Shown: positions 23,212 to 34,799, counted from the stretch's first letter. The stretch is DNA of 64,000 bases from Icerya purchasi (GCA_039619475.1 CM077115.1:513318815-513382814), one strand, 5' to 3'. Numbers and translations: made by a program. The notes: generated by a model not told the origin, from the letters alone.

Positions 23212-23288
23212 TCGGGGCGCGGGGCCCCTAGCCGATGCGAGGCCCCAAGACAGTTGCCTCCACTGCCTAATGGATAATCCGTCCGTGG
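23212..23288 (-). mobile_element. Probable terminal piece of the ZMYM1-like hAT
   Basis: Read on the minus strand this begins CACGGACGGATTATCCATTA, then AGGCAACTGTCTTGGGGCC and a GC-rich GGGGCCCCGCGCCCCG. Similar ends (a GGATTA..CATTAGGCA start, then AGGCAACTG.CT and a run of G/C) flank ZMYM1-like hAT elements that I remember from arthropods. Its distance upstream of the decayed transposase and its orientation fit a 5' end of the same element. The matching 3' end was not found. Confidence 0.4.
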
Positions 23289-25190
23289 TAATACTGTTCC
23301 ATTTCTAAGCACAAAAATGAAAAAGGTATGTTACAAACTTGTACGACTGCTTAATGTTAATGATAGAATAAAACTTGAACACTATAAAATATACGGAAGT
23401 TTAATATATTTTTGACTAAAAATGGTAACTTGTAAATAAGGAAAAATGTTACTCCGTCCGGTGCCAGAATACACATATTTAATTAGAAAATTGCGGTAAG
23501 CACCGAGAAAATCGCAAAAACCAGAGTCAGTTTTGTAATTATTGAAATAAATTGAGATACATCATAGTTATTCATCGAATGTGTAATATTTTTTTTAGAA
23601 CCATAAAAAGTGAAATTGAATGTTTAAATGTTATCTTTGTAAAATCAACTCGATACGTTCTCAAATATTTTTAAATAAACCGGTTATACAAAGGATATAT
23701 TTTTAATACGTAAATATTTGTATTATTTTCCGTTACCCAAATGAAAAATGCTTTTTAATAATACGATAATTGTAAAAGCCTTTGAACATTAAAAATGTCA
23801 AATGTAATGAACCGGTCATCAGTTTCGGAAGCGCACTCTGTAAGTCTAACGTACAGCAATTATTCTAGTGCTGTTTTCGTCCTTTTTTTTTTGTATTTCA
23901 TACCTGGTAAAAGTCTGTTTTGCAATAATTTCGGCACGGATATTAGTAGACCACCTGTTTTTACCCTCGAACGTACAGGTAATAGAAAAAGTGCGCAATT
24001 CCGCTGTGCCTACCTTACGCTTTCACGTTCTCTTATAAAATTATCTCGAAATATCGGTAATTAATATTTATCTGTAATTTTATTCGGCTTTTTTTTTCTT
24101 TTTTTTTTTGATTTTTTTTGTTTACTTCGAAAATAAATCGAAAAGGGCAAAACAGTGTATCAATGAATTTACGTTTAAACTAAAACTCAAATTATTCATC
24201 TATGCTGTTAGTAAAAGGACTATACGAAATTATAACGAATTGTTTAAAAGGATTAGTTTTTATTCTGATACCGTAATATTGGTAGTATACTTTGCGAGGT
24301 AACTCTAATGTGTACGATATATATTTACATAGCCTTATCTGCATGCTTAAAAGTAAATTCAACGCTGCTTTAATAAAAACTTTAGGTGATTCCACAGACA
24401 ACTATTAAAAAACTGGCGTTTCCAACAATTGTATGATTTTTTGTAGATTCCGGAACATTGCACTTGAAAATTTATCGAAATTTTTAATGAATTTCTTCAT
24501 AAATTTTCAAATCAAAATTATTTGGTTAGAAAAATTGTTTTATTGATGTTGCGTAAACGTCTTTGAATTCGCCCAGTTCGCGCCTGATGCTAGATGACAA
24601 CAATCCGTTGTGTTCCGTTCAGTGCTACTCAATCATTAGACGCCTCGCTGACTTTACAGAAGTGAAAATTAATCGTTGCGATGCATCTGTTGGCAATACA
24701 AAAGTTTTTATCATAATTATTGGCAAATTTATGTCATCAAATTAACAACTGAAATCTCTTTACATTTTTTAGAGAAAACCACAAGAAAAAAAAAAAAACT
24801 CAAAAAAACCAAAAAAAATCATACTTTAGTAACTTTGAAATTTGAAGTTCAATTAATTTGTATACAAAAGTAACCCCCTAGTTTCGAGAAATATAAAAAT
24901 GATTACGAATCAAATTTTTAATTAATTAAAATTAGGGGTACTTGAAATAATGCTATATATAGTCACACTGCATGTTGCTGTTTGGAAAAAAAACGTTTCC
25001 AATGATAAACATTATTTTGCGCCCTCTGTTAATCATAGAGTTACTGATCATCAATGAGTTCACGAAAGTTACCAAGTAAAAAATATTCTTCCAGTCTTTT
25101 TCTATTTAACATAAACAATAAGATCCACGCCAAATTTTCCCTACGAAGTTTAAAACACTAATTAAACACACAACCATATATATATATATT
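23289..25190. other. AT-rich non-coding stretch
   Basis: No gene or named element seen. Open frames are at most 89 codons, in AT-rich sequence, without family motifs. Confidence 0.5.
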
Positions 25191-25640
25191 AATTACAACG
25201 TAATTCTTAGGCTACCCCCATTAGAAAAAATGTCCCAAAAAATGTCCCAAAAAAATGTCCCAATTTTATGTAACGCTAAATGTCCCAATTTTATGTAACG
25301 TTAAATGTCCCAATTTTATGTAACGTTAAATGTCCCAATTTTATGTAACGTCTGTTATATTTATAGGATTTTTGTTATTGTTATTTAAAAAATATCACAA
25401 TTTTATGAAACGAAATATGTAACAAAAAATATGACGAAAAAATGTCTTAATTTTATATAATGAAAGCTAAATGTTCGGATAGGATTTTTGTAGCTATGTT
25501 ATTTTTTTTTGGTGTTGATGCCAGTAAGAATTACGTTGTAAATTTTGATCATTTTATACAAAGTGTAAACGAGAAAGAACAGAAATGAAAGCAAGAGGGG
25601 TCAAGGGGCACAGCCCCTTTCGAGGCCAAAATGACCGAGT
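25191..25640 (-). repeat. Unnamed dispersed repeat, copy B
   Basis: This is the same family as copy A, in reverse orientation. It begins (in plus coordinates) ATTACAACGTAATTCTTAGG and ends with the GGGGCACAGCCCC hairpin and CGAGGCCAAAATGACCGAGT. It carries four units of the 25-bp ACATAAAATTGGGACATTT minisatellite. Read in element orientation, the unit junctions are AAC, AAC and AGC and are followed by a run of T, exactly as in copy C. No open frame spans the copy. It forms the left arm of a near-palindrome with copy C. Confidence 0.85.
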
Positions 25641-25657
25641 TATATATATATATATAT
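25641..25657. repeat. (TA)n at the palindrome centre
   Basis: About eight TA units separate the two inverted copies. They are self-complementary, so the whole 910-bp structure can fold with almost no loop. Confidence 0.9.
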
Positions 25658-26100
25658 AAGCTCGGCCATTTTGGCCTCGCAAGGGGCTGTGCCCCTTGGC
25701 ACCTCTTGCTTTCATTTCTGTCTCTTTCTCTTCTATACTATGTATAAAATGATCAAAATTTACAACGTAATTCTTACTGGCATCAACACACAAAAAAAAT
25801 AACATAACCACAAAAATCTTATTCTAACATTTAACTTCTGTTATATAAAATAGGACATTTTTTCGTTACATTTTTCGTTACATATTTCATTAATATAAAA
25901 TTGTGACATTTTTTAAATAACAATAACAAAAATCCTATAAAATATAACAAACGTTACATAAAATTGGGACATTTAACGTTACATAAAATTGGGACATTTA
26001 ACGTTACATAAAATTGGGACATTTAGCGTTACATAAAATTGGGACATTTTTTTGGGACATTTTTTCTAATGGGGGGTAGCCTAAGAATTACATTGTAATT
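25658..26100 (+). repeat. Unnamed dispersed repeat, copy C
   Basis: This is the right arm of the near-palindrome. It begins AGCTCGGCCATTTTGGCC and AAGGGGCTGTGCCCCTT (a perfect 7-bp stem with a TGT loop) and ends GGGGGGTAGCCTAAGAATTA plus CATTGTAATT. By eye it is roughly 90 per cent or more identical to copy B read in reverse, including the order of minisatellite variants. There is no coding sequence. Confidence 0.85.
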
Positions 26101-28162
26101 AATATATGTATATGGGAAAGAAAAAATATGGAACACCATTAGATACTGTGTCCATTTCGTCATAATGCTAGCAGGCATTGCAATAATTCATCCTAGTGAA
26201 TGTATAGTTTCAGCCTCTGTCTATATGAATACAGAGACACGGCGAAGTACCAAAGCGAATTGAAAAAAAGATAAACCTGCCAATACTTTCTGACAGCAAA
26301 TGTAACCTTGGGCTGAAGGAGAAAGACAATTTTTAATTACCTAATAAAAATCCTAGAAGCTATTAATTGAGCGTGCGGAAAAACATGTTTGAAAGACGCT
26401 ATTCACTCTGTTAGATTGGAGAAGTACTTGAATTTTGATCTGAAGATCTGCTCACTTTCCTACTGTATTAGTCAGATACTGTGAGAGTACTTTTTTGACA
26501 TTAGCGAGTCACTAAGAACGCACTGAGAAGCATCCAAACAGGTAAACGAACCGCGTAACAGCCGATCAAATTAAGCGTTTAACTAAGTACTTCTACAATG
26601 CACATTTTTTATTTATTTTTTAATCCGGGAAATAGCGACCTATGCTACTGAACATCTCGTACAGTGTTTTCACACAACTGTCGCATTATCGCGTGAAACT
26701 GTCACTACACTGCCGTTATTTTATCATAATGAAATGACGATTACGCTTCTGTATCAATATCATTATTATTGATTCAAAGCTATAAAAATCACAAAAATAG
26801 AAAAAAATAACTTACTCAGCGGACGAGAGTTTATAAGTACACTTAGCGAAATGTAGCAAAAATTTGTCGTCTATGACAAACAGAAGCAGCAGTGCAGCGA
26901 ACCAGCCAGGCCCGTGCCCATAATTTTTTTTTTTTTTTGGGGGGGGGGGGATTTTCTTCGCATATTTATTTTATAAATAACAGAAGAACAATACATTTTT
27001 CACTAATATTCATACTATTAATAATTTTCGTCATTTTGATTTATATATTAATAATTTACATAAATGAATTACCCTATAAACATTAATAAAAATAATGTAT
27101 GTTATGCATATTTTTTCTTTTTTTTTTAAATGTAAAAATACCCTAAGAAATCATTTATATTTATTTTAAATTTTTGTTTTTTTTCCGATTTTTGTATATT
27201 TATAATAACTATTTCAGCTCCAATGGCGAATGGTGGGTTAACCCCCCCCCCCCCATCCACGGTTGATAAGACCATGGAACCAGCAATTATTAGATCAACA
27301 GTATAGAAAAGTTTGTTATTGTGAGCAGACGTATTCATTCTGAAATAGATGTCTTAATGTGATTTTTACTCTCTTCTAAATAATATATTTCAGATTTTTT
27401 TTCATTTTATTATAAGACGAAAGCGCCGTATGTATTTCACTTTATAATTCTCGGGTTAAAGTTACTTAATAATCCTTTATAGTTCTATATATTTTTTGAA
27501 TTTATTTTGCACATTATTTCTTTTTGTCGTTCACATGAATTATTTTTTTCGCCGAAATTTAAGCATCTATTCTATGTGAATTTAATTTTTTTTAATTTTT
27601 TGTAATTTAAAAGAAGACTGGCTTTTTAATTTGGTTTTGTTTGTGTAATAGTGCTTGCGACTACTGTGAACGGTATTTAAACATTCTTCTATCTTAAAGA
27701 AGTAGCACTGAAAACATCGGTTCTCGCCGTATATGTATGGGGGGAGATCGTAGATAGAATTTCCTAACACAATTGTCTTGAATAAATAATACCAATGTAC
27801 TTCTCGTTCTTATTGTTTAATAGATATTGATGTGGAATTGAGAGCATGAGATCATTTCTGCTTTTAAATTTCGAGTAACCTAAAAATATTCAAAACTATT
27901 TCAAAAAAGCTAAACGTTACACAATGCGTCTATGCGTAATCCAGTTATAGAAGAAAAAAACAGTACAATATTTTTTTATTTTAGGCTTTTATATGGATTG
28001 ATTTTAAAAATAGTGAAAAATATATAGATGCGTGAGTCACGTTAGAAGTCGAAATTTAAATCTTGAAAACGTTCGATAAATGTCTAGGATCTTTTTTTCT
28101 TTCAGTTTTTGCCAGTTGATGTACTTTAATTAGTTTTTCCCCTTTCCCATTTTCCTTATTGA
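26101..28162. other. AT-rich stretch with two G/C-run remnants
   Basis: No gene seen. CAGGCCCGTGCCCATAATTT followed by T and G runs (26907-26951) and GGTTAA with a 13-nt C run (27236-27254) look like inverted ends of a short decayed hAT-type element of about 350 bp (26907-27262). The pairing is loose and the ends may be unrelated. Confidence 0.35.
26907..27262. mobile_element. Possible short hAT-type (MITE-like) remnant
   Basis: The left end CAGGCCCGTGCCCATAATTT with T15 and G11 and the right end C13 followed by ATCCACGG could be degenerate inverted termini: the right end reversed reads CCGTGGATGGGG. The interior is AT-rich without coding potential. Similar G-run ends are common on arthropod hAT elements. 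No target duplication was identified. Confidence 0.25.
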
Positions 28163-28177
28163 CCACCAGATGGCGCC
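28163..28177 (+). promoter_or_regulatory. CTCF-type binding motif
   Basis: CCACCAGATGGCGCC fits every position of the CTCF 15-bp consensus CCASYAGRKGGCRSY. In animals CTCF binds such sites as an insulator and loop-anchor protein, and most insects encode it. By simple base-frequency reasoning an exact match is expected well under once in 128 kb of strand sequence. The surrounding bases are AT-rich with no mobile element visible, so it is not obviously carried by a repeat. Confidence 0.45.
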
Positions 28178-29991
28178 AACAGACATGGAACCCACATAAT
28201 GGATATGTAAAATCGGTGCATTGTGAATAAACTTTTTGTTTACTTCGATTTATTGAACCTCAATTGGAGGTCATGGTTTTTAGAATACACTTTTGTGACT
28301 TTATTAACGATTGCATTAAGATTTTAAAAGCGCAACACGTGGGTTACATCGCAGCCGTATTATGTGGGTTTCCTCATTCTTACTTTTCTACTGTCTCTTC
28401 CATTCCGGTACGTTTGCCGTTCTATATTATTTTTCTCGCGTGGTATGGCCTTTGATCCTTTTCTCTTCGGGAAAAATTTTGATTTCCCTGATGCACTATT
28501 TAAAAATTAATGTTAAAAACGAGGATAATATAAATCTGAAGGTTTAGGTTTTTCTGCTAGATTGAAATATGTGAAAATTTATCGTCCGTACCTTTCTTTG
28601 CTGATCGAAATTAGGGGAATACTTTTTTTTCGCTTCGAGAATAATTTTTTTCGAATGTACATTAATGCTGGATTTGAGTTTAGGTCGGATATTTTATTGT
28701 TAATTCTCGATTCTTGCAAGTTTTAAAGATTTATCGTTCGTATTCGGAGTAGAACAAACACAAGGTGTGCCATTGCATAACATTAGCTGATCGGTGCAGA
28801 CATGAACACGATCATTACACGTAAGCAAATAATCCTTTTTTAAGACTTATGGCGGTGTTCAGTTATATCGGCGCCTATTTTCGGCCAGTTACTTTTTAAA
28901 TTAATTCCGATAGTAATTTTTTTTCTACACTCGTATGTGATAAATGATATAATGTTGCGGAAATCGGATAGGGAATAGTTTTTCGGAACCAAATCCAAAT
29001 TGCAACAATTAAAACCATATCGAAATGACTACAGCTATATTACGATTAAATACTTCCGATATCTTCGATACCCGGTGTGTGATGTGTGCATTACAATCGT
29101 AATATACAAATAAAAAAGTAATTAAATTAAAAGGTTTTAAAAAATAAAAGATATAAAATTCCGGAAAACGTAATGAGAGAGAAAATGTGGGTGCGTGTGT
29201 GTCGGTCGGCGGTAAATAGCTGATAATCAGCGACCACCGCAAGAAGAAGCGCGCACCTGATACGGTCAATTCCAGCGATCATGGTGGTGAAAAGGAGAGA
29301 AGAAATGGCGAAAGATCGGCTGAAGATTTTTTAATTTGTCAGTTGCGGTTTTCTGTTGTTTTTGACCTTTCACTGATCGCGGCATAGTCACCCTCTAGTC
29401 AAGTCATGAAAATCGATACGCAAACTTGAAGGCTCGATTAAAAAATTGATGTGCAAAGATCTCGGCTTGAGATTAAAGGATCTCGCTATTCCATCACCGC
29501 CAAACCACCGGACCAACGGATCACGAATACCGTCGACAACAGTGATACGAACAATTTTATATTAAATTTAAATAATCTTTTTATACTTGTATTGTTGTTT
29601 GTCCGTACATACCGAAAGATTGGTGTAGGTCTAATTTTAATACAGCACATGAAAAATTCAAATAATAATAAATAATTAACTTTTCATCCACGATAATAAA
29701 GAGAAACTGTGGCGGCATCCCTGAGGACGTAATAAAAATGAACAAAAATAATAATAGTGGGGAATTATAATAAAACCACATATCACACCGGTTTATAGAA
29801 AACGAGATAATGCGGTTTTTAAATTGTTGCAATTTGAATTTGTTACCGACTACTCCAATACTTTGCTGATGTTATTAAGCAGCAATCATATCTTCTTTAA
29901 TTGCTCTGAATTATTTTTTACTTTTTTTTAATTTTTAGTGCATTATATTTTATAATTATTAGAGGAAATTTTAAATTTTCTTTGTATATAT

Positions 29992-29993
<2 letters not shown>
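28178..29993. other. AT-rich non-coding stretch
   Basis: No gene or named element seen. Open frames are under 90 codons and unremarkable. Confidence 0.5.

Positions 29994-30027
<34 letters not shown>
29994..30027. repeat. (TA)n microsatellite
   Basis: A long TA tract directly before copy D of the unnamed repeat family. Confidence 0.9.
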
Positions 30028-30029
<2 letters not shown>

Positions 30030-30461
30030 ACTCGGTCATTTTGGGCTCGCAAGGGGCTGTTTGAACTCTCTTGCTTTTATTTATGTCTCTTTCTCTTCTA
30101 TACTTTGTATAAAATGATCAAAATTTACAACGTAATTCTTACTGGCATCAACACAAAAAGAAAAACAAAACATAATCACAAAAATCCTATCCTAACATTT
30201 AACTTTCATTACATAAAATTAAGATATTGTTTCATTACATTTTTCGTTACATATTTCGTTACATAAAATTGTGAAATTTTTTAAATAACAATAACAAAAC
30301 TCCTATAAAATATAACAAACGTTACATAAAATTGAGACATTTTTTGGGACATTTTGCGTTACATAAAATTGGGACATTCTTTTGGGACATTTTGCGTTAC
30401 ATAAAATTGGGACACTTTTTTGGGACATTTTTTGGTAGCCTAAGAATTACGTTGTAATTAA
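30028..30461 (+). repeat. Unnamed dispersed repeat, copy D
   Basis: This is the fourth copy of the family, beginning AACTCGGTCATTTTGGGCTC and ending GGTAGCCTAAGAATTACGTT. The GGGGCTGTGCCCC hairpin is damaged (about eight bases missing after CTGT). The minisatellite here has a different arrangement from copies B and C: ACATAAAATTGGGACATT units spaced by CTTTTGGGACATTTTGCGTT-like linkers. It directly abuts a Helitron. Confidence 0.8.
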
Positions 30462-30462
30462 T

Positions 30463-31462
30463 ATATAAGAGAAAGTCGTGTTAGTTACACCACTTATAAG
30501 TCAAGATCGGCTGGACCAATTTTCATGATATTTGATTTTTTGGATTTATCTCCACCCCAAATAGCAGAATACGCAATAAAAATCAAATTTTCGATTATTT
30601 TATTTTTTCGAATATAAATAAAACAAAGTCTGGTTAGTTACACCATTTATAACTCAAGAACGGCTGAAGAGATTTTTATGATCTTTGGTTTGTTGGATTT
30701 GTCTTCGAAACGAATAGCAAAATACAAAATTAAAAAAAAAAAATTCGATGATTTTTTTTTTTTTTTTAAGTTGGCACCATTTATAACTCAAGAACGGCTG
30801 TACCGATTTCAATTATCTTCGATTTGTTGGATTTGTCTCCGCTCCGAATAGCAGAATAAAAAATTTAAAACTAACTTTATTTAGAAATTTCATTTCTTTT
30901 TTTCTTTTGCTGCTTTTGGCCCCAAAGTGGGTTCACACACATTATTTAACCGTAAATTTTCGGATGTTATGAAAGGGCTTCTGTGTTTTGTTTTATATTT
31001 TGAATTTCGCTTTTAAAGGAGGTATTTGGGGTGATGAGTTATGGAGTTGTTTAAGGGTGATTTTTCAGGTCGTTTTAAATTCCATATTATGTATTCTAGG
31101 CAGCTGCTTGCCGTCCAGGGTAATCGCTCAGCTTAAAGTTGTAAATTTTCATAGATAGAAGTTTTAATAATTTATGATCCAATATCCTGATAAGTCAAAC
31201 CCTTTACCGAGCTCTATTGTATAATTGAATATTTTTGTCGTTTGTGAACCATCTTATTGGGTTATACTGATCTTTGTTATTAAGGCGAATAATGCCCTGC
31301 TGCCACGTGTAACTAAAATACTTTTCATTTTGATTTTTGTACATTTATTGAACTTAATTCATTTTGAGTATTTATCTTAATAAAAAACTGAATTTAATTC
31401 AGCTAATAAGTTAACACCACATTTACTTTCTAAGGCGGTACGAAGTTCGCCGGGTCTGCTAG
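30463..31462 (+). mobile_element. Non-autonomous Helitron with three modules
   Basis: The body and 3' end match the Helitron at 5082-5964. The 3' end reads GGCGGTACGAAGTTCGCC, GGGTCTG, then CTAG at 31459-31462, followed by T. The 5' side begins near GAAAGTCGTGTTAGTTACAC, directly after copy D; the terminal TC is not clear, so the 5' end may be lost or overwritten. Three diverged modules of about 130-160 bp each contain TTATAACTCAAGAACGGCTG or a close variant (starts near 30496, 30646 and 30780), one more than in the other copy. It has no coding sequence. Confidence 0.85.
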
Positions 31463-31479
31463 TATATATATATATATAT
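31463..31479. repeat. (TA)n between Helitron and hAT element
   Basis: A TA tract separates the Helitron 3' end from the hAT element, with TATATCTATATATAG following. Confidence 0.85.
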
Positions 31480-31500
31480 GTCTATATCTATATATAGAGT

Positions 31501-32351
31501 AGTGTCCGATCGAAACAAAATTTTCAGCCAAAACCGAAACTGAAACTTTATTTTATTACTGTTTTAACTACGGTGTAAACTTTAAGTTCTTTTTAATAAA
31601 ATTCGAATACGCTTATTATAGAATAATTTTTTTTATATGAAAAAAATAAAAATTTAATGAATTAATAATCATAATTAAGTATTATAATTCAAAAAGAACA
31701 GTTTTTCAGCATTTTCATTAAGATAATGGGTCGGCGACCTGTGTAAATCTGATCAGCAGCGCTAAATAATTGCTCACTAGGTACGTTGATAGATGAAGCA
31801 GATAGGTGTATTTTAATACTACTTAATTCACGTCTTTAAAAAAGAAAACAACAAACAAGATTTCCTTATTACGTATGATGAGGATAAATATTTCTATTTA
31901 CTGTCTGTTATTCTTATACAAACAGATCGATTTTTTATTAAATAACGCGAACATCAAAATGCAAATATTCTAAGAAGCTCATAATCTTTTTCTTTTCACT
32001 CTTTTACCCCGGAAACGTGTTTAAACTTTTTGTTGAAAGGTATTTTTATAAAATTTAAACGATAGGTAAAGTATAAGTGGTATGTTAAATTGTGCGGGTT
32101 TTTATCTATATCCCTGAGGAGAAACTATTTCGTTTAAATATATCCGTCCTATTTAAGGTGGTTATTGTCGAATGAACTGAAATATGAAATGTGGTTTCAT
32201 ATATAAAAAGCGCACAATGAAGTAAATTAAAGCAATACGATCGGAGTTTCTGTTAAACCCGAAGATTCGGCTAATATTTGGCCGAAATCGAAACTTAAAC
32301 CGAAACTCATATTTTGACCCGAAACTGAAATCGAAACTTTGGTCGGACACT
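31501..32351 (-). mobile_element. hAT element, 851 bp, internally deleted
   Basis: The inverted ends AGTGTCCGATCGAAAC (31501) and, reversed, AGTGTCCGACCAAAGTTTCG (32351) bound the element. Sub-terminal GAAACCGAAACT-like repeats follow at both sides, a typical hAT arrangement. The flanking octamers TATAGAGT and TATACACA agree at five of eight positions, which would be a decayed 8-bp target duplication, though both are TA-rich. It retains the transposase dimerisation domain on the minus strand (31689-31829) and has lost most of the transposase, so it could only have moved with help from a full-length relative. Confidence 0.75.
31689..31829 (-). pseudogene. hAT transposase C-terminal dimerisation domain remnant
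   Basis: On the minus strand the frame reads HLSASSINVPSEQLFSAADQ and then IYTGRRPIILMKMLKNCSF, ending at TGA (31691-31689). This is the signature of the hAT C-terminal dimerisation domain: YL..SS.N.PSE.LFS.AG.I...RR..L......L. About 45 residues remain open. The catalytic core and the zinc finger are absent. The position at one end of the element and the reading direction agree with its inverted ends. Confidence 0.85.
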
Positions 32352-34120
32352 TATACACACATATATATATATATATTAATCAACGTGCACATTTGTTTAT
32401 TTTAAGATTTATTAATTTAAAAAATATTTGGATACACATTTCTTTTCATTTTTACAAATTTTTGTCAAATTGATTTATTCAGAAACCGTTTTTTTTCCCT
32501 TCCACTTGTCTTTTGTTCTGAGGTATATTACAGCCAAATGTATTATTTTTTAGTGATTTTCTTTAAAAACAAAAATGGCAAGTTTAATAAATGTAAATAA
32601 CGAATTGTAAATGTATATTGTAAATTTTTAAACTTTTTAATTTTTTCTAAGAATACGTCCCCGTTTTATATTTGTATTTTCAACCGATAGATTCATTTAA
32701 ATTTAACCTTATGCACTACACGGGCTTTGCAGCGCATTTGTGGATTTTTTTTTTTTTTTTTTTCGGTAGTAATAATACCAAATAAATTGAAATTGAATTG
32801 AAAATTTTTCCGCTGTTTTTAAAAAAAAAAACAACAAATTTTAATAATTCGTATTATAAAAAATTTTTACGCGATAATATCGATAGATTAACCGAAAAAA
32901 TACTGCTGCATTTTGTAAAACATTGGTGTTCAAAAGCGTATATAAAAAACACTTACACGTCAGTGATGTAATAATTTGAAGTTACATTTTCTATAAATTA
33001 ACGTTCATAATAATATTTTCTCGTTCGCGTTCGTGGTCTCTTTTATTTCAAATATTTTGCTCATATTTCCCCCTTGTACTTTAATGAGAAAGGTTTTTTT
33101 TTGCTATATAGTATATATTATTAAGTAAAAGTATTTCGTTAATTCCGGTTTTTAACATTTAACGATCACATCTGACTTACCGACATCGGCTGGTACTTTT
33201 ATGTAACCGCTACTGCGATCGATATACTTACGGATAGCACACAAAGAGGCGCATTCAAATATCAAGTGGCCGAAAGTTATTATATTCGTAAGGTAAACTT
33301 AAGATAATACTTCCGTCACTGAGATAAGCTTATAAATAATGCGGGCGTTTCTGTAATTAACGTTAAATAATATAGTTGGGACTTATCGCGTCCATCGTAA
33401 CTTGCATTTTGAAAAATTGGTCGTGGTTCTTTAACATCGAATAAAAAAGAGACAAAGTCTTTAGCAGCTATAAAACGGACGTTGCGAAAATTCCTCAGTA
33501 TTCGGCTATATTGAGAATTCATTTTTTGTTTCCAATCCGCGATTCCGTGCGAAATGGCATCGATGATATTTTAAATCAATCGCGTTGGCAATATTACAGA
33601 ATTAAAGGTTCGGCCGCCGAGGTTTGTTTTTCTTTTTTTTTTTAACGTTATTAAGCCCTCGCAGGTCCGCAGCGAAGAGGCGAAGAGGCGAGGTAGGAAA
33701 GCGGCGATCGCAAGTGGGTTTCGGAGATATAGGGATAATAGACGAGCTTTCACCTATTCAGTCGTGTGAAATTGCGTGCGATCGATGGAGCGGCAGTCTT
33801 CTTTTTGGATTTCAGAGGAAAATGTGGAATCGGTGAATTGGAGAAAACTTTTCGGCTCCATCAGAAATATAACCTAAAACGAGGCGCGGGTGTTGTAGCC
33901 GTTTTAATTATCTTCGCCAATGCCAAATTCATCCGAAAAATCTTTTCCAAATTTCTAAGAGACCGCCCGATTTTGCTGATGTCACCGCGAGCGTTTTATA
34001 GATAAATTACGCCGACCTAAAAGCCAGGATTAACGCGACAGAGCTAGTTTTTTAAAATGATGATATATTTCAAAAATTATATTTTTTTCTTTTACTGCAC
34101 CAAAAAAAAAAAATAAAAAA
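32352..34120. other. AT-rich stretch with a moderate GC patch
   Basis: No gene recognised. From about 33610 to 34010 the sequence is less AT-rich, with overlapping short frames on both strands (33571-33753 minus; 33624-34005 plus) and no family motifs. Confidence 0.45.
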
Positions 34121-34121
34121 G

Positions 34122-34145
34122 TAAATAAATAAATAAATAAATAAG

Positions 34146-34176
<31 letters not shown>

Positions 34177-34203
34177 GTAAATAAATAAATAAATAAATAA
34201 AAA
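34122..34203. repeat. (AAAT)n microsatellite
   Basis: About 80 bp of AAAT units with two AAGT variants, seen directly. Confidence 0.95.
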
Positions 34204-34236
34204 ACATTTTCACCAAATTCCCCCAAAAAATTAACA

Positions 34237-34271
34237 GTAATAATAATAATAATAAGAAGAAGAAGAAGAAA
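34237..34271. repeat. (TAA)n-(GAA)n compound microsatellite
   Basis: TAA units switch to GAA units without interruption. Confidence 0.9.
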
Positions 34272-34799
34272 AGATCAAGATCCCTTAAAACATATAAAAT
34301 AATGTTTGCATTCTTAGAAAAATTAAACAAAAGTCTCAGCGGTGAAGAATGCGCGAACTTTACGAGGATGGGAAAAGAATAACAATTTTATTCGGAGTGT
34401 CCGGAGACACATTACGGAATCTATAACGAAACAATGTTTCGGCGAAATCTCTGTTACATGACCAGGGAACTCGCGCACAGCAAGTTAAAATGCGGAACGC
34501 CTCCGTACCACATTTTATACGTTGATGCTGGTGGCCGCGCTGGATGCGGAAGGAAAGAAACGAAAATCCAAAATTACCCATTTGTTTTTTTTTCCCCACG
34601 GCTGTGAATATAATTCGAGAAGCGAAAAAAAAAAAAGCGCGCTAAAACCGAAAATTAAGCGAGAAAATAAAACGGATGATGGAGCGTCACGTGCAATCAA
34701 GACGACGGATATGACCTGTTTCGCGGGATTAGGGTCGACTGTCGCGTACACCGATGACTATGTAGTCTGAAAATTAATCTAGACAAAACAAGGAACAGG

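Noticed and set aside
25228..25350. Regular 25-bp repeats considered as a CRISPR array
   Set aside because: Units are contiguous without unique spacers, lie inside a dispersed eukaryotic repeat and recur in other copies; this is a minisatellite.
25658..25720. Helitron 3' end in the unnamed repeat family
   Set aside because: There is a GC-rich hairpin near the end, but reading outward it ends in GAGTTATA or GAGCTTATA rather than CTRR, so the Helitron rules are not met.
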